Of a DNA stretch of 64,000 bases, positions 38,001 through 49,203 are shown piece after piece. Source of the DNA: Candidatus Celerinatantimonas neptuna (GTDB taxonomy: Bacteria; Pseudomonadota; Gammaproteobacteria; Enterobacterales; Celerinatantimonadaceae); contig OU461276.1 of assembly GCA_911810475.1 (NCBI GenBank), forward strand, positions 250,823-314,822. Reading direction: 5' to 3'. Numbering within the stretch: the stretch's first letter is position 1; the number at the start of each line of letters is the position of its first letter. The notes below the pieces were generated by a model. It was not told where the DNA came from. It was given only the letters and a program-made list of their open reading frames with translations, and did no database searches. Position numbers and translations under genes: made by a program.

Positions 38001-39362
38001 TCAGTTTAAAAAAGGTGACCACGCAGGTGAACGAACATCACCATCGCGTGCCGGCAAAGTTGCTTTAAAACGCCCATCCATTGAGACCAGCGCTAGCACC
38101 TGCCTGTTTTTTACTACTGTACTATAAATAATCATGCTGCCATTAGGCGCAATACTTGGCGATTTATCAAGGGTCGTATCTGTCAAAATCTGCATATAAC
38201 CGGTTTTAATGTTTTGTTTAGCAATACGATATGCACCATTTGTCTTATCAACCACGACAATAGTCTGATCATTAGGTGCAACTTCTGCACTTAAGTTCAT
38301 ATCACCTTCCCAGGTTACTCGTGTTATAGCATGATCTGCGACATCATAACGGTAGATCTGAGGATTACCTCCCCGTTCGGATGTAAAGTAGATATATTTA
38401 CCGTCATGAGACCATGTCGGTTCAGTATCGATTCTGGGACTATTCGTTACCCGGGTTAACTTACCAGTTGATAAATTCTCTATATAAACTTCAGGCTGAC
38501 CATCTTTGGATAGCACTAATGCCATTTTTTTACCATCAGGCGACCAGGCTGGAGCACTGTTGATACCGGGATAATGACGCAATTTCCGCCGTTTTGGCGG
38601 TTTACCATTTTTTGAATATAAGTTTTGAATATAAATATCGAGCTTTCTGTTCTCCAAACTGACATAAGCCAATTGTTTGCCATTAGGAGACCATACAGGA
38701 GATAGAATAGGCTCATGAGAACGAAGCAATACCTGTTCATTATAGCCATCATAATCAGCAATTCTAAGCTGATAGGGGTATTTAGCTTTCGGATTATAAA
38801 CGACATATGCAATTCGTGTTAAAAAAGCACCCCGCTCACCTGTCAGAGCCTTATAAACCCGATCCGAGATCAAATGAGCATACTGCCTCATCTGTCTTTT
38901 AGTAACCGTTCCTGTACGACTTAATAAGACATGTTGGTCATCTTTAACCAATTGGCCATCTTTGAGCTGGGTCGAACTTCCCATCTGCCCTCTAAGAGCA
39001 TCGACAAGTTCGTAATCCACTTTGTATTTTCCTGGAGATGGCTCACTAATCGTACCAACTAAAACACCTTCAACCCCCAGAGCGGCCCATGCTTCATAAT
39101 TCACTGAGCTGCTTTTAGAAGGCGTTTGTGGCATCTTGGATACACTTAGAGGATTAAATTTACCGCTTCGTCGTAAATCATTTGCAACTACCTGACTAAT
39201 ATTTACCGGTAAAACCCCGGGCCCAGTCCATTTAAAAGGAACAACAGCAACAGGACGTGCTGAGTCAACACCCTGAGTTATTAGAATATCTAGTGCTGCG
39301 AAACTACGGCTACTCATCAATAGCCATAATCCCAACGTCAGCAAAACACGTAATTTCATCAT
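38001..39362 (-). CDS. tolB: Tol-Pal system protein TolB
   Basis: Periplasmic partner of Pal and TolA. The 453-residue protein has a signal peptide (LLTLGLWLLMSSRSFAALD), an N-terminal domain (VAVVPFKWTG) and a six-bladed beta-propeller made of PD40-type repeats: ILSPVWSPNGKQLAYVS, SAPAWSPDGKKMALVL, TEPTWSHDGKYIYFTS and SPSIAPNGSMIIYST. The stop of tolA abuts its start (TAAATGATG). Full length for the family. Confidence 0.97.
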   Translation of the reverse strand: MMKLRVLLTLGLWLLMSSRSFAALDILITQGVDSARPVAVVPFKWTGPGVLPVNISQVVANDLRRSGKFNPLSVSKMPQTPSKSSSVNYEAWAALGVEGVLVGTISEPSPGKYKVDYELVDALRGQMGSSTQLKDGQLVKDDQHVLLSRTGTVTKRQMRQYAHLISDRVYKALTGERGAFLTRIAYVVYNPKAKYPYQLRIADYDGYNEQVLLRSHEPILSPVWSPNGKQLAYVSLENRKLDIYIQNLYSKNGKPPKRRKLRHYPGINSAPAWSPDGKKMALVLSKDGQPEVYIENLSTGKLTRVTNSPRIDTEPTWSHDGKYIYFTSERGGNPQIYRYDVADHAITRVTWEGDMNLSAEVAPNDQTIVVVDKTNGAYRIAKQNIKTGYMQILTDTTLDKSPSIAPNGSMIIYSTVVKNRQVLALVSMDGRFKATLPARDGDVRSPAWSPFLN

Positions 39363-40244
39363 TTAACCACCAGGTTTAAGTGTTATATTCAAAACCTTCA
39401 TCTTGGCAAAAACATCTGGATCATCAGATACCGGCACTTGCTGCGTCTTATACACAGCGGCCTGAGCAGCCCGACAAGCGTCAGGGTCACCTTTAATATC
39501 ACTAACCCGCGTAATGAATCCATTAGGAGCTAATGTCACCGTCAAATTACAGACTTTGCCTTTAAGCGAACCATCGATGATGACATTTCGTTGAATAGAT
39601 GCCGTAATCATCGCCTGATATTTCCTAATCTCACTCATCACCTGCCGGCTATGTCGGGCAGCTTGTTCTGCTTTCATATCATTTAGCAGCTGCTGTTCCG
39701 CTTGTTTTTTCCGGCGAAGACGTTCTGCTTTTAACTTCGCAGCCTTAGCTGCCTTTTCTTGTGCTTTTCTTTGCGCTTCGGCTTTTGCTGCTGCTTTTTC
39801 GGCAGCCTCACGCTGAGCTTCGGCCTGTTTACGCAATTTTTCTTGTTTGCGCCGGGCAGCCTCTTCAGCTTTTACCTGTTGCTGCACAAGCTTACGCTCT
39901 AATTCAGCCTTTTTCTTAGCAACTTCTTGCCTATGCCTCTCCAACTCTAATCGTTTTAAACGATGCTGTTCGGCTATCTGTTTTTTTCTAACCAGAGCAG
40001 CCTGACGTTTTAACTTTTCCAACTGCCGATGTTCGGCCTCACGACGTTTCAAACGGTCAGCTTTTATACGTTCAACCTGCTGCTCAACCTGTCTCTTTGA
40101 AACAGCTGTTGCCTGAATAATAGGTTGCTGTGCAGACGGCTGTTCAACTTTATGTTGAAAATGAAAAGAAAGCGACAACGCTGCAATCAGCACGACATGT
40201 AAAAGAACCGAAATAACGATATACAAACGATACGATGACTTCAA
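39363..40244 (-). CDS. tolA: Tol-Pal system protein TolA
   Basis: Bridges inner and outer membranes. The 293-residue protein has an N-terminal membrane helix with the SxxxH-type motif (LYIVISVLLHVVLIAALSLS), a long Ala/Lys/Glu/Gln-rich helical domain at about 50-200 (for example AAKAEAQRKAQEKAAKAAKL) and a small C-terminal domain (GKVCNLTVTLAPNGFITRV, then DPDACRAAQAAVYK) with the two conserved cysteines. It is shorter than E. coli TolA (421), mainly in the helical rod. 10 bases after tolR. Confidence 0.96.
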   Translation of the reverse strand: MKSSYRLYIVISVLLHVVLIAALSLSFHFQHKVEQPSAQQPIIQATAVSKRQVEQQVERIKADRLKRREAEHRQLEKLKRQAALVRKKQIAEQHRLKRLELERHRQEVAKKKAELERKLVQQQVKAEEAARRKQEKLRKQAEAQREAAEKAAAKAEAQRKAQEKAAKAAKLKAERLRRKKQAEQQLLNDMKAEQAARHSRQVMSEIRKYQAMITASIQRNVIIDGSLKGKVCNLTVTLAPNGFITRVSDIKGDPDACRAAQAAVYKTQQVPVSDDPDVFAKMKVLNITLKPGG

Positions 40245-40254
40245 ACTACAAATC

Positions 40255-40710
40255 CTATCTATTCTTCTCAGGAGGCTGAGTCATCAATCCAACTGATGGA
40301 ACTCCAGCCTGCTGACTTAATAATTGCAGCAAACCGATCACTTGATCATACCGTACGGACTTATCACCACGCACCACAACCGGACGCCCCTTATCTAAAC
40401 TTAATTCAGCCCTCACTCTCACGACCATTTGCTCAGCACTCAGGCGTCTATGAGCACTGGCATTTCCACTCCCATCATCTAAGTAATAATGACCCTGAGC
40501 ATCAACTGTCGCAACCAATGGCGGCTTACTGTCTTTAGATAATGGTTTAGACGATGCCTGTGGTAAATTAACTTTTACACCTTGTGTAATCAACGGAGCG
40601 GTCACCATAAAGATAATCAAGAGCACCAACATCACATCGATATAAGGTACGACATTAATTTCAGCCACCAGTTTTCGTCGTGGCCGGTAACTATGAACAG
40701 GTGGCCTCAC
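40255..40710 (-). CDS. tolR: Tol-Pal system protein TolR
   Basis: Inner-membrane component of the proton-driven TolQR motor. The 151-residue protein has a short basic cytoplasmic start, one membrane helix with the essential Asp ([20 protein letters not shown]), and a periplasmic domain with [17 protein letters not shown]. It begins with GTG overlapping the tolQ stop. Full length. Confidence 0.96.
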   Translation of the reverse strand: MRPPVHSYRPRRKLVAEINVVPYIDVMLVLLIIFMVTAPLITQGVKVNLPQASSKPLSKDSKPPLVATVDAQGHYYLDDGSGNASAHRRLSAEQMVVRVRAELSLDKGRPVVVRGDKSVRYDQVIGLLQLLSQQAGVPSVGLMTQPPEKNR

Positions 40711-41399
40711 GATTCACTCCGTGGTTGGTTATATGCCTGGCGATGCAAAATCCCATAAAACTCATCCATAAAATTTGAGTAGTTATTTTCTAATTTTGCT
40801 ATCTGGGTACTAAACCGGTTATATCCGATAACAGCAGGAATCGCAGCAAACAACCCCATTGCAGTCGCAATCAAGGCTTCAGCAATCCCAGGAGCGACCA
40901 TTGAAAGCGTTGCCTGCTGAATATCACCAAGAGCAACGAATGCACTCATAATTCCCCATACGGTCCCAAACAATCCAATATAAGGGCTAATCGAACCAAT
41001 AGTCGCTAACATGGGCAGCTGATTTTCAAGAGATTCGAGCTCTCTCGATAAAGACACTCTCATCGTCCTATAAGTTCCATCCATAACCGCATCAGGCATT
41101 TGCTGGCTATTTTTATGCAGACGAACATATTCTTTAAAACCGCTATGAAAAATCTGCTCCATACCAATCAGATTGTCCGCTCTTGAATGGCTCTCCTGAT
41201 AGAGTTTATTCAGATCAATACCAGACCAGAATTTACTTTCGAAACGTTCGGCGGCTCTACGGGCCGTTTTAAACAATTTACTGCGGTTCAAAATCATCGC
41301 CCACGACATAATGGACATACAAAGTAAAATAAGCATAACCAGTTTAACTAACACGCTGGCCTGCAAAAATAAACCTATAATAGAAATCTCAGAGTGCAC
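40707..41399 (-). CDS. tolQ: Tol-Pal system protein TolQ
   Basis: Proton-channel subunit of the Tol motor, an ExbB/MotA relative. The 230-residue protein has an N-terminal membrane helix ([20 protein letters not shown]), a cytoplasmic loop, and two further helices with [19 protein letters not shown] and [20 protein letters not shown]. Its GTG start lies inside the last codons of ybgC with GAGG upstream, so the two are coupled. Confidence 0.96.
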   Translation of the reverse strand: MHSEISIIGLFLQASVLVKLVMLILLCMSIMSWAMILNRSKLFKTARRAAERFESKFWSGIDLNKLYQESHSRADNLIGMEQIFHSGFKEYVRLHKNSQQMPDAVMDGTYRTMRVSLSRELESLENQLPMLATIGSISPYIGLFGTVWGIMSAFVALGDIQQATLSMVAPGIAEALIATAMGLFAAIPAVIGYNRFSTQIAKLENNYSNFMDEFYGILHRQAYNQPRSES

Positions 41400-41787
41400 G
41401 CAGAATAACCTCTTTTACCTGGGCTGGAATAGCTTTTAACTTCATTGTATTAGAATCAACCGAAGCAATCACCACCTCGGAGGATGCAATTAAAACATCA
41501 TTTTGGTCATATATTTGTTGCTCAAACAAAATACTAACCTTACGAAGCTTGGCAACTTGTGTTGAAACCGTTAATAATTGATTAAATCGGGCTGGCTGGT
41601 GGAATTTAATGGCAGCTTCAGAAGCAACAAACACAAGACCATTTTCTTTTAACTGGTCTTGATCTACCCCCAAATCACGTAGCCATTCAGTACGGCCACG
41701 TTCCATATATTTGAGGTAATTTGCATGATAAACGATGCCACCGGCATCGGTATCCTCATAATAAATTCTTATTTTTATCTGCGACAT
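41389..41787 (-). CDS. ybgC: Tol-Pal-associated acyl-CoA thioesterase YbgC
   Basis: A 132-residue hot-dog-fold thioesterase, cytosolic, with the catalytic Asp motif [20 protein letters not shown] and [12 protein letters not shown]. It hydrolyses short-chain or malonyl-type acyl-CoA in other bacteria; its role in the Tol-Pal operon is not settled. First gene of the operon. ATG at 41787 was preferred to TTG at 41799. Confidence 0.95.
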   Translation of the reverse strand: MSQIKIRIYYEDTDAGGIVYHANYLKYMERGRTEWLRDLGVDQDQLKENGLVFVASEAAIKFHQPARFNQLLTVSTQVAKLRKVSILFEQQIYDQNDVLIASSEVVIASVDSNTMKLKAIPAQVKEVILRAL

Positions 41788-41875
41788 CTGATTAAACAAA
41801 TACCCTATTGTTGGTATAGCTGCCTTACTATAACTGAATCTGAACCCATTGTAAGGATAGGGAAAATAGTTATTT

Positions 41876-42880
41876 TCACCCAGGTTTTATTTTGCCAAAA
41901 TGCAAGAACGTTTGCTCTGTTGCAATCCGCCCCCTAGGCGTTCTTTGTAAGAATCCCTGCTGAATAAGGAAAGGCTCTAAAACATCTTCAATTGTTTCTT
42001 TATCTTCCCCAATCGCAGCAGCCAGATTATCGAGTCCAACAGGCCCCCCATCAAAGCGTTCAATCATAGCATTCAATAACTTACTGTCCATATAATCGAA
42101 GCCAGCTTCATCAACATGTAACATCGACAACGCTTCTGATGCAATCTGACAATCAACATGACCGTCATGACGAACATCAGCAAAATCGCGAACACGTCGT
42201 AACAGCCGGTTAGCAATACGGGGAGTTCCTCTGGAACGTCTGGCGATTTCACTGGCTCCATCAGGCGTCATAGACATATTCAAATAATGTGCGCTACGCG
42301 TGACAATTTGGGTCAAATCAGATGTATTGTAAAACTCAAGACGTTGCACGATGCCAAAACGATCCCGAAGCGGTGACGTCAACATACCAGCCCGGGTTGT
42401 CGCTCCAATCAGTGTAAATGGGGGTAAATCAAGCTTAATTGAACGGGCTGCCGGCCCTTCACCTATCATAATATCGAGTTGATAATCTTCCATCGCAGGA
42501 TATAGCACCTCTTCAACAACAGCACTCAAGCGATGAATTTCATCAATAAATAAGACATCACCAGGTTCAAGATTCGTCAAAAGAGCAGCTAAATCACCGG
42601 CCTTCTCTAATACCGGTCCAGATGTCGTCTTAATATTCACACCCATCTCGTTTGCAACGATATTGGCCAGTGTTGTTTTCCCTAATCCGGGAGGACCAAA
42701 AATTAATAAGTGATCAAGCGCATCACTTCTTCTACGGGCTGCCTCAATAAATATTCCTAACTGCTCACAGACAACAGACTGCCCGGTATAATCAGCCAGT
42801 GTTTTCGGCCTCATCGCACGATCGACAATCTCGTCTTCATTTTTTACAGTTGCACTAATTAGTCGATCCGATTCAATCAT
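41876..42880 (-). CDS. ruvB: Holliday junction branch migration ATPase RuvB
   Basis: AAA+ motor of the RuvAB complex that drives branch migration in recombination repair. The 334-residue protein has Walker [16 protein letters not shown], Walker [11 protein letters not shown], the sensor [13 protein letters not shown] and the C-terminal winged helix ([17 protein letters not shown]). It follows ruvA by 13 bases. The ruvC gene, usually next to ruvA, is not in the window. Confidence 0.98.
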   Translation of the reverse strand: MIESDRLISATVKNEDEIVDRAMRPKTLADYTGQSVVCEQLGIFIEAARRRSDALDHLLIFGPPGLGKTTLANIVANEMGVNIKTTSGPVLEKAGDLAALLTNLEPGDVLFIDEIHRLSAVVEEVLYPAMEDYQLDIMIGEGPAARSIKLDLPPFTLIGATTRAGMLTSPLRDRFGIVQRLEFYNTSDLTQIVTRSAHYLNMSMTPDGASEIARRSRGTPRIANRLLRRVRDFADVRHDGHVDCQIASEALSMLHVDEAGFDYMDSKLLNAMIERFDGGPVGLDNLAAAIGEDKETIEDVLEPFLIQQGFLQRTPRGRIATEQTFLHFGKIKPG

Positions 42881-42893
42881 TCTTCATTTACCT

Positions 42894-43520
42894 TCAAGAC
42901 ACCATATTTTTCAGAGCATGACGAATAAGCTCTTCGCTCGTTTGATGTTCTGTTGTCATCTTACGAATAGCTTTTTCAGCCATGACTGGTTTATAGCCTA
43001 ACGCAATTAAAGCTGCAATAGCCTCTTCTTGAGGATCCTGACGTTGAGCTGATATTCCACCTTCTTCTTGAGAAGCCGTCATATCAGCGGTAGGCGTCTC
43101 AGGAATATCAACATCCCAATTTTTTAACCGATCTTTCATTTCAACTAATAGGCGCTCTGCTGTTTTTTTGCCAATCCCAGGAATTTTTGTCAATCGGGTT
43201 AAATCATCATTGTTGATTGCCTGAATAAATTGATTTGTGTTCAATCCTGATAAAATAGCTAACGCAACCTTAGGGCCAATACCATTAACTTTAATTAATT
43301 CTCTGAAAAGCTGCCGGGAAGGTTCATCATGAAAACCATAAAGCAATTGCGCATCCTCTCGAACAACAAAATGAGTAATTAAAGTGACCTGCTCCCCCAA
43401 CTCCGGAAGTTGATAAAAGCAGCTCATAGGTAATTGCAACTCATACCCGACTCCTGCAACATCAACTAAAATGTACGGAGGCTGCTTTACTTCCAATATA
43501 CCTTTAAGTCTTCCAATCAC
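42894..43520 (-). CDS. ruvA: Holliday junction-binding protein RuvA
   Basis: Tetrameric junction-binding subunit that directs RuvB. The 208-residue protein (from GTG at 43520) begins VIGRLKGILEVKQPPYILVD, with helix-hairpin-helix motifs VNGIGPKVALAIL and IPGIGKKTAERLLVEMKD, and the C-terminal domain III that contacts RuvB (EEAIAALIALGYKPVMAEKA). The frame is open further upstream to 43607, but all family members start at this point. SOS control is usual for ruvAB; no clear LexA box was identified. Confidence 0.95.
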   Translation of the reverse strand: MIGRLKGILEVKQPPYILVDVAGVGYELQLPMSCFYQLPELGEQVTLITHFVVREDAQLLYGFHDEPSRQLFRELIKVNGIGPKVALAILSGLNTNQFIQAINNDDLTRLTKIPGIGKKTAERLLVEMKDRLKNWDVDIPETPTADMTASQEEGGISAQRQDPQEEAIAALIALGYKPVMAEKAIRKMTTEHQTSEELIRHALKNMVS

Positions 43521-44008
43521 TTTTTCTTTTACTCCCGAGAAAATCATAAACAGCTTAAACTGACACTGGATTAATATCCAGTATTGCCCATAAAAGATCA
43601 ACAACACCTGTGGAATATTGATATATAGCGATTAATTTTTATACAAATCCAAGATTTCATATTAGCTGATAGAATTAATATTTTTATCTCAAATCGAAGT
43701 AATGGAGCCTCTTCGACAATAACAAAATATTATTTTGATGTTCAACCCGATTACATAAAACCTATAGCTGCTCAACCTGACCTAAACCCTTCTATTAACT
43801 ACTATCATCAAAAAACATTTCGAATACAATGTGATAAGTCACGGCTCGATTGAAATATAGGATTCAAATATGAAATTAATTAGTTATTAAATAACTATTG
43901 ATGATAAATATATTAATGATATTATTGTCAACAGTGTGGTGTCATCACTGCACTTTAGCATTGAAGCTTACTAAACTTATTTGTTTTATTTAAGAAGGAT
44001 TAACAAAG
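43521..44008. other. Divergent intergenic region ruvA / comEA-like gene
   Basis: About 490 AT-rich bases that must contain both promoters. I looked for a LexA box (CTG-N10-CAG) and saw no convincing match. No repeat, RNA or open frame with a ribosome site. Confidence 0.4.
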
Positions 44009-44290
44009 ATGATGAAGAATGTTCTTTTGGGCACAGTGACAACTATAATTTTAAGTTATAGTCTATCTTCATTTGCCGCAAAAGCACCCACTCCCTCACC
44101 GATAAATCTCAATCAGGCAACTGCAGCACAGCTGGAAACTTTACCAGGAATCGGCTCGGTAAAAGCTAAAGCGATTATTAGCTATCGCAAACAACATGGC
44201 GCATTTAAAAATCTATCTCAACTTAGTGCAGTTAAAGGAATTGGTCTTAAATTAATTGCCCGGGAAAAAGGTCAACTTATCATAAAATAA
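44009..44290 (+). CDS. ComEA-like helix-hairpin-helix periplasmic DNA-binding protein
   Basis: A 93-residue secreted protein: signal peptide (TTIILSYSLSSFAAKAP), a short Pro/Ser linker, then a double helix-hairpin-helix (LNQATAAQLETLPGIGSVKA, LSAVKGIGLKLI) that binds DNA backbone. Members of this family pull transforming DNA into the periplasm in naturally competent Gammaproteobacteria such as Vibrio. AAGGA precedes ATGATG. It stands alone; an alternative role as a general periplasmic DNA binder cannot be excluded. Confidence 0.85.
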   Translation: MMKNVLLGTVTTIILSYSLSSFAAKAPTPSPINLNQATAAQLETLPGIGSVKAKAIISYRKQHGAFKNLSQLSAVKGIGLKLIAREKGQLIIK

Positions 44291-44295
44291 AGAAA

Positions 44296-44319
44296 TACCC
44301 CCGACTGTTGTTGGGGGTA
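44296..44319 (+). terminator. Weak stem-loop after the comEA-like gene
   Basis: TACCCCC and GGGGGTA form a 7-bp GC-rich stem around a ten-base loop, 5 bases after the stop codon. No T run follows, so termination by this hairpin alone is uncertain. Confidence 0.45.
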
Positions 44320-44452
44320 CCCGTAAGAGTATATCTGAAGGTAACACCGGAAGATGTCGTGGCAGATATTTTATATCCCAATGCACCAGTGGTATGCCGT
44401 GATTACCTTTCAAATCAAACTATATTGATATGAAAGTTCTCACCAGAAATTT

Positions 44453-45427
44453 CTAAATCGTAGGATCTTTCATATAATGATGGCTCAAAACTTTCCAGAA
44501 TTGATCTAAATCCGCTTCCGGCAGGGCGTTAATCCCCGCTGCTGCGGCCCGGCCACCGCCCGTCTTAAACTGCCGACACACGTCATCAGCGCCCTGGCGA
44601 TTTGACACAGGGGCTCGCACACTAACCGTATAAGATCCATCACCATTCGCTGTGCACACTACATGGGCCCGTTCAGGGCAATCATTAGCCAACACATTGC
44701 CATATACGCCACTGATACGCCGGCTCCATGAGGTATCCGCTAACAAATACATGACCGCTCCGGAACTCTCCCGGTAAGGCACACTTTGCAAAGCCTGCGC
44801 CATATCCTGTGTATAACCATCATTCAACCGACTAAACACAGAATCTTCTTGATTGATCACTTCAAACGGGTCCGAATAAGGTTGCAAAGCCCGATACAAT
44901 TCACCCGGATGATAATGCAAATCATCAACTGTGCGCCCATAACCGTTATAATTCAGTAAAATTCCCAGGCGGTGCAGTGCTTCGGTTTGTACTTCATTCA
45001 GGCCACTGCTCTTTGCCAACTGCTGCGCCCGTTCATTCAGGTTATCCCCAAATGCCGCCGCTATCGCCCATGCCCGGTAGCGGCCATTCAGATATTGGTC
45101 AACCAGCAGACTGGTACACACCGTCACAGCAGGGTCGATTCGGGTCACCAACGACGGATGGCTTGGGATAGAACCCGCCCGGTGGTGATCCACATAAAAT
45201 ACCGACGCACCTGAATTAAGTAGACGCTGAACATCGTCCACATTTTTTTCAAACGAAATATCAAGAACCGTGACCCGGTCGTTATAACCCGCCTGAACCT
45301 TTCGCAGCAACTGAATATCCCGTTTCACCCCTGTGACCAGTTCACTTCTGCGGGGCTCGGCCCATCGTAACTGCAACAAGGCAATCAGACCATCGGCATC
45401 GCCATTGAATACATCGATATCAGCCAT
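44453..45427 (-). CDS. DHH-family phosphoesterase in the cys operon
   Basis: A 324-residue cytosolic protein with the DHH motifs [34 protein letters not shown] and a C-terminal DHHA1-type end [17 protein letters not shown]. Members of this superfamily (NrnA, oligoribonucleases, pAp phosphatases) hydrolyse phosphate esters with Mn2+. The chosen ATG at 45427 has GGGAG 6 bases upstream and overlaps cysC by 8 bases; the open frame continues upstream to 45544, inside cysC, with no ribosome site. Its coupling to APS kinase suggests a role in disposing of 3'-phosphoadenosine-5'-phosphate, which is an inference. Confidence 0.82.
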   Translation of the reverse strand: MADIDVFNGDADGLIALLQLRWAEPRRSELVTGVKRDIQLLRKVQAGYNDRVTVLDISFEKNVDDVQRLLNSGASVFYVDHHRAGSIPSHPSLVTRIDPAVTVCTSLLVDQYLNGRYRAWAIAAAFGDNLNERAQQLAKSSGLNEVQTEALHRLGILLNYNGYGRTVDDLHYHPGELYRALQPYSDPFEVINQEDSVFSRLNDGYTQDMAQALQSVPYRESSGAVMYLLADTSWSRRISGVYGNVLANDCPERAHVVCTANGDGSYTVSVRAPVSNRQGADDVCRQFKTGGGRAAAAGINALPEADLDQFWKVLSHHYMKDPTI

Positions 45428-46043
45428 CAATAACTCCCTGCTGTTGCAGGTAACGAACCACCCGCTCAGCACATTCACGCACAGACAACGTCGCCGTTGG
45501 TAAATGAATATCAGCTGACTCGGGGACTTCATAGGATGAGTCAATCCCGGTAAAGTGTTTTATTTCACCCCGCCGGGCTTTTTGATATAACCCCTTCGGA
45601 TCCCGCTGTTCACAAACCGATAAAGGCGTATCTACAAACACTTCGATAAATCGAGCACTTCCGACCCGCGCTTTCGCCTGTGCCCGGTCGACCAGAAACG
45701 GGCTGATAAATGCCGTACTCACCACTAACCCTGCATCCACCATCAAATTCGCAACTTCACTGATACGGCGAATATTCTCAACACGATCCAAGTCACCGAA
45801 TCCTAAATCCCCATTGAGTCCATGACGGACATTATCACCATCGAGCAAATAACTATGCACACCCCTCTCAAAGAGAATGCGATCCACAGCATTCGCGATG
45901 GTCGATTTACCTGAACCACTTAAACCGGTATACCACAGCAATACAGCCTGATGACCATTCAATTGATACCGCTCATCTGCACTGACTGCACTGGGATGCC
46001 AGACGACATCATCACTCATTTGCTTATTCACATCACGTCCCAT
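45420..46043 (-). CDS. cysC: Adenylyl-sulfate kinase CysC
   Basis: Phosphorylates APS to PAPS in assimilatory sulfate reduction. The 207-residue protein has Walker [19 protein letters not shown], the APS-binding [17 protein letters not shown], and [19 protein letters not shown]. Full length. Its ATG overlaps the permease stop as TAATG, so translation is coupled; the DHH gene follows with an 8-base overlap. Confidence 0.97.
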   Translation of the reverse strand: MGRDVNKQMSDDVVWHPSAVSADERYQLNGHQAVLLWYTGLSGSGKSTIANAVDRILFERGVHSYLLDGDNVRHGLNGDLGFGDLDRVENIRRISEVANLMVDAGLVVSTAFISPFLVDRAQAKARVGSARFIEVFVDTPLSVCEQRDPKGLYQKARRGEIKHFTGIDSSYEVPESADIHLPTATLSVRECAERVVRYLQQQGVIDG

Positions 46044-47773
46044 TATCGAAAGACCAGCGGAACCAGACCAATCACGATAGCCGCATACACCAACGCAACC
46101 GGCCCCCCTACTTTCATGAAATCACTCAGCCGGTAATGTCCGGCATTATAAACCATCAGGTTCGTTTGATAGCCATACGGGCTAATAAAGCTGGCACTGG
46201 CCGCATACGCAACAACCATCAACGGGCCAACGGGGTCGATGCCAGTAGCTTTCGCCATCCCCCAGGCCAGAGGAAAAACCAGCGCAGCCGCAGCATTATT
46301 CGTCACTAATTCAGTCAACAGCCAAGTGACCCCATACAATACGGCGATCATCAACCAACCATAACCTTGCGCCCCCAGGGGGGTTAACCAACTGGATAAT
46401 TGTGCTGTCAGACCACTATTACTCAACGCCTTTGAGAGCAATAAGGCCGATGCCACAATGAGCCATAATGCCCTTGGAAAACGCCGAACCAGTTCGTTCA
46501 CACTCAGACAACCGCTGAACACCAGCACCGCCAATAAAATCACCAGGGCTTTAAGCAGACTCAATACCCCGACAACGGATAGAAATATGGCAAGAACAAA
46601 TCCCCCAACCGATAGCCATTCCCGCCAGCCACTCAAGTGGCGCGTGATTGAAACACCACTCAGTTGGATAAAATTCTTCATTAAGTTATCACGGTTGGCA
46701 AAATCAGGCCCCACGGCAAGCACCAGAAAATCTCCGATTTGCAATTCAACTTCACCTAATTTACCGGAAACCGGTGCACCATCACGACGAATGGCCACCA
46801 CTGCTGCATCAAAACGCGCACGAAACTGCACGGATTTCAATGTGTTCCCTTGCAATACACTTCCCGGGCGAATGACGACTTCTGTCAAATTCGAACTCAG
46901 CAAACCATTGCTGTCTGCAAACGTTTCTAATCCGGGAAACTGTTTGAGCTGGTCTACTTTGGTAATATCACCACTAAAGATAAGCCGGTCCCCGGCTTTG
47001 ATGGTCTGGCCAGGATGCACCGGACTCATTAACTGTTTATCCCGGACCAATTCAGCGACAAACAGGGCACCTAAGTGCCGTAATCCATTTGCTTCAAGGC
47101 TTTTTCCAATGAGGGGGGAATCGTTACGGATCTGCGTATCAATCAGATAATGTTTATACGGTGTTTGCTCAGTTCGCCGTTCAGGTAACCAGCGCAACGT
47201 CAGCCATAATGTCACCCCACAGGCAAACACCAGAACAAGGCCTATCCCAGTAAATGCAAAAAAATCAAGGCCTGGTCCTCCGACACTCCGATACAGTCCG
47301 CTGACAATCAGATTCGTAGACGTGCCGACTAAAGTGAGTGTTCCTCCCAAGATGGCCGCATACGACAAAGGCAGCAGTAATTTACTGGGCGCATGATAAG
47401 GATTATTGCGAATAGGGGCGAGCAGGGTCGCCACCACGGCCGTATTATTAAGTAATCCGGAGGCCACTGCGACCAGAGCAAATAAACGCATGCCACTGGT
47501 TTTAAGCGATGGACGCAAAATGAATGTCGCCAATACTCGAAGCAGTCGGGTTTTTTCTAAAGCTATGGAACAAAGTAGTAATAGGGTTAGGGTCACTAAC
47601 CCCGGATTACTGATACTCGCCAGCAGCTGCCCGGTGCTCACCAAATTCCCGGCATATAACAGCACCAAGGTCACAGCAAATACACCGGCCGGAGCTCGTT
47701 GATAACGGATGAGCCCGGCCAGTGTCAGGACAAAAATACCCAGAACAGCCAGGCCATCTCCTGACAGATGCAT
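46043..47773 (-). CDS. SLC13-family permease with RCK_C domains, probable sulfate transporter
   Basis: A 576-residue inner-membrane protein with about a dozen helices (dicarboxylate/Na+ symporter type) interrupted at about 210-370 by two TrkA-C/RCK_C domains ([36 protein letters not shown]). Conserved transport motifs include [34 protein letters not shown] and [19 protein letters not shown]. Placed between cysN and cysC, it most likely imports sulfate. The same gene order is known in Vibrio. TAATG overlaps at both ends show it is an integral part of the operon. Confidence 0.9.
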   Translation of the reverse strand: MHLSGDGLAVLGIFVLTLAGLIRYQRAPAGVFAVTLVLLYAGNLVSTGQLLASISNPGLVTLTLLLLCSIALEKTRLLRVLATFILRPSLKTSGMRLFALVAVASGLLNNTAVVATLLAPIRNNPYHAPSKLLLPLSYAAILGGTLTLVGTSTNLIVSGLYRSVGGPGLDFFAFTGIGLVLVFACGVTLWLTLRWLPERRTEQTPYKHYLIDTQIRNDSPLIGKSLEANGLRHLGALFVAELVRDKQLMSPVHPGQTIKAGDRLIFSGDITKVDQLKQFPGLETFADSNGLLSSNLTEVVIRPGSVLQGNTLKSVQFRARFDAAVVAIRRDGAPVSGKLGEVELQIGDFLVLAVGPDFANRDNLMKNFIQLSGVSITRHLSGWREWLSVGGFVLAIFLSVVGVLSLLKALVILLAVLVFSGCLSVNELVRRFPRALWLIVASALLLSKALSNSGLTAQLSSWLTPLGAQGYGWLMIAVLYGVTWLLTELVTNNAAAALVFPLAWGMAKATGIDPVGPLMVVAYAASASFISPYGYQTNLMVYNAGHYRLSDFMKVGGPVALVYAAIVIGLVPLVFR

Positions 47774-49188
47774 TATTTCGTTGCCGAAATATCAAGGGTA
47801 TTCCAGTGTGGGAAATACTTGCGAACTAACGCATTCAATTCCAACTCAAACGCACTATAATTAGATGCTTCAACCATCGACGAATGGCCCACGCCCTGAA
47901 TTAATCCGGCACCGACTGTCACATGACTGACCCGGTCGATAATGATGAACGAACCGGTCTCACGTGCACTCGCATACGTATCAAACACGACCTGGCGATT
48001 AAACTGAACCTCAACCTGGCCAATTTCATTCAGCAATAGCTGATTTGCCGGCTGTTCCTCCAGAGTATTCACATCGATCCGCGCATCCACCGTTGTGATA
48101 TGACCACTGGCGCTCTGAGTCCCCAGTTTAAAATCATACAGTTTCCCAGGCTCTAACGGGGCTTCAGCCATCCACACCAGATGAGCCAGTGCCTGTTCTG
48201 CTACACACGGTTGCTGCTCTGGATGAACCAGCATATCACCACGGCTGATATCGATCTCTTTATCTAACGTCAATGTCACAGCCATGGGTGCTCTGGCCAG
48301 CTCCAAATCTCCATCGAACGTCACAATCCGGGATATCCGAGCACTTTGCCTGGAAGGCAAAACAACGACTTCGTCACCCACATTGACCTGACCACTGGTA
48401 ATCGTTCCGGCAAAACCTCTAAAATCAAGATTAGGCCGGTTCACATATTGGACCGGAAACCGAAAGTCGTGAGCGTTCAATATCTGCGCAATCGGCGCCG
48501 TCTCGAGAATATCCATTAGGGTCTGTCCGGTATACCACGGCGTTGACTCACTCCGATTCACCACGTTATCGCCATTGAGCGCTGAAATTGGAACAAAATG
48601 GATCGTCTCAATATGAAGTTTTTCAGCAAACCGACGATAATCCGCCTCAATTTGTTGATAACGAGCCTCATCAAAATCCACCAGGTCCATTTTATTAATC
48701 GCGACGATTACCTGTTTGATCCCTAACTCAGAGACAATAAAACTATGACGCCGGGTCTGTACCTGCACCCCATGGCGTGCATCAATCATCACCACGGCCA
48801 GTTCACAGTTTGAAGCGCCGGTTGCCATATTCCGCGTATACTGCTCATGCCCGGGGGTATCAGCGATGATGAATTTACGCTTATCCGTCGAGAAATACCG
48901 ATACGCCACATCAATGGTGATCCCTTGTTCCCGCTCAGACTGCAGACCGTCTACCAGCAACGCTAAGTCAAATTCACCCTCTGTGGTATTAAACCGTTTG
49001 GAGTCTTTTTTTATCGCCGCTAGTTGGTCTTCAAAAATCATTTTTGAATCATGCAGCAATCGCCCTATCAGGGTACTCTTGCCGTCATCAACGCTGCCGC
49101 AGGTCAAAAACCGTAGCAACTGTTTGTGTTCATGTTGTTTCAGGTAGCCTTCAATATCGTCGGCAATCAAATTGGATTGATGGGTCAT
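47773..49188 (-). CDS. cysN: Sulfate adenylyltransferase large (GTPase) subunit CysN
   Basis: GTP-hydrolysing subunit that drives ATP sulfurylase in forming APS. The 471-residue EF-Tu-like protein has the P loop [20 protein letters not shown], the switch [22 protein letters not shown] and the G4 motif [18 protein letters not shown]. It is not fused to CysC, which is separate here. It follows cysD by 15 bases. Confidence 0.98.
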   Translation of the reverse strand: MTHQSNLIADDIEGYLKQHEHKQLLRFLTCGSVDDGKSTLIGRLLHDSKMIFEDQLAAIKKDSKRFNTTEGEFDLALLVDGLQSEREQGITIDVAYRYFSTDKRKFIIADTPGHEQYTRNMATGASNCELAVVMIDARHGVQVQTRRHSFIVSELGIKQVIVAINKMDLVDFDEARYQQIEADYRRFAEKLHIETIHFVPISALNGDNVVNRSESTPWYTGQTLMDILETAPIAQILNAHDFRFPVQYVNRPNLDFRGFAGTITSGQVNVGDEVVVLPSRQSARISRIVTFDGDLELARAPMAVTLTLDKEIDISRGDMLVHPEQQPCVAEQALAHLVWMAEAPLEPGKLYDFKLGTQSASGHITTVDARIDVNTLEEQPANQLLLNEIGQVEVQFNRQVVFDTYASARETGSFIIIDRVSHVTVGAGLIQGVGHSSMVEASNYSAFELELNALVRKYFPHWNTLDISATK

Positions 49189-49203
49189 CGTCTTATACCG
49201 CCT

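Noticed and set aside
43521-43700. LexA box upstream of ruvA
   Set aside because: ruvAB is SOS-regulated in many relatives, but I could not find a convincing CTG-N10-CAG palindrome by eye.
45428-45544. Longer N-terminus for the DHH phosphoesterase
   Set aside because: The extra 39 codons lie inside cysC, are not DHH-like and lack a ribosome site, whereas ATG at 45427 has GGGAG and the canonical family start.
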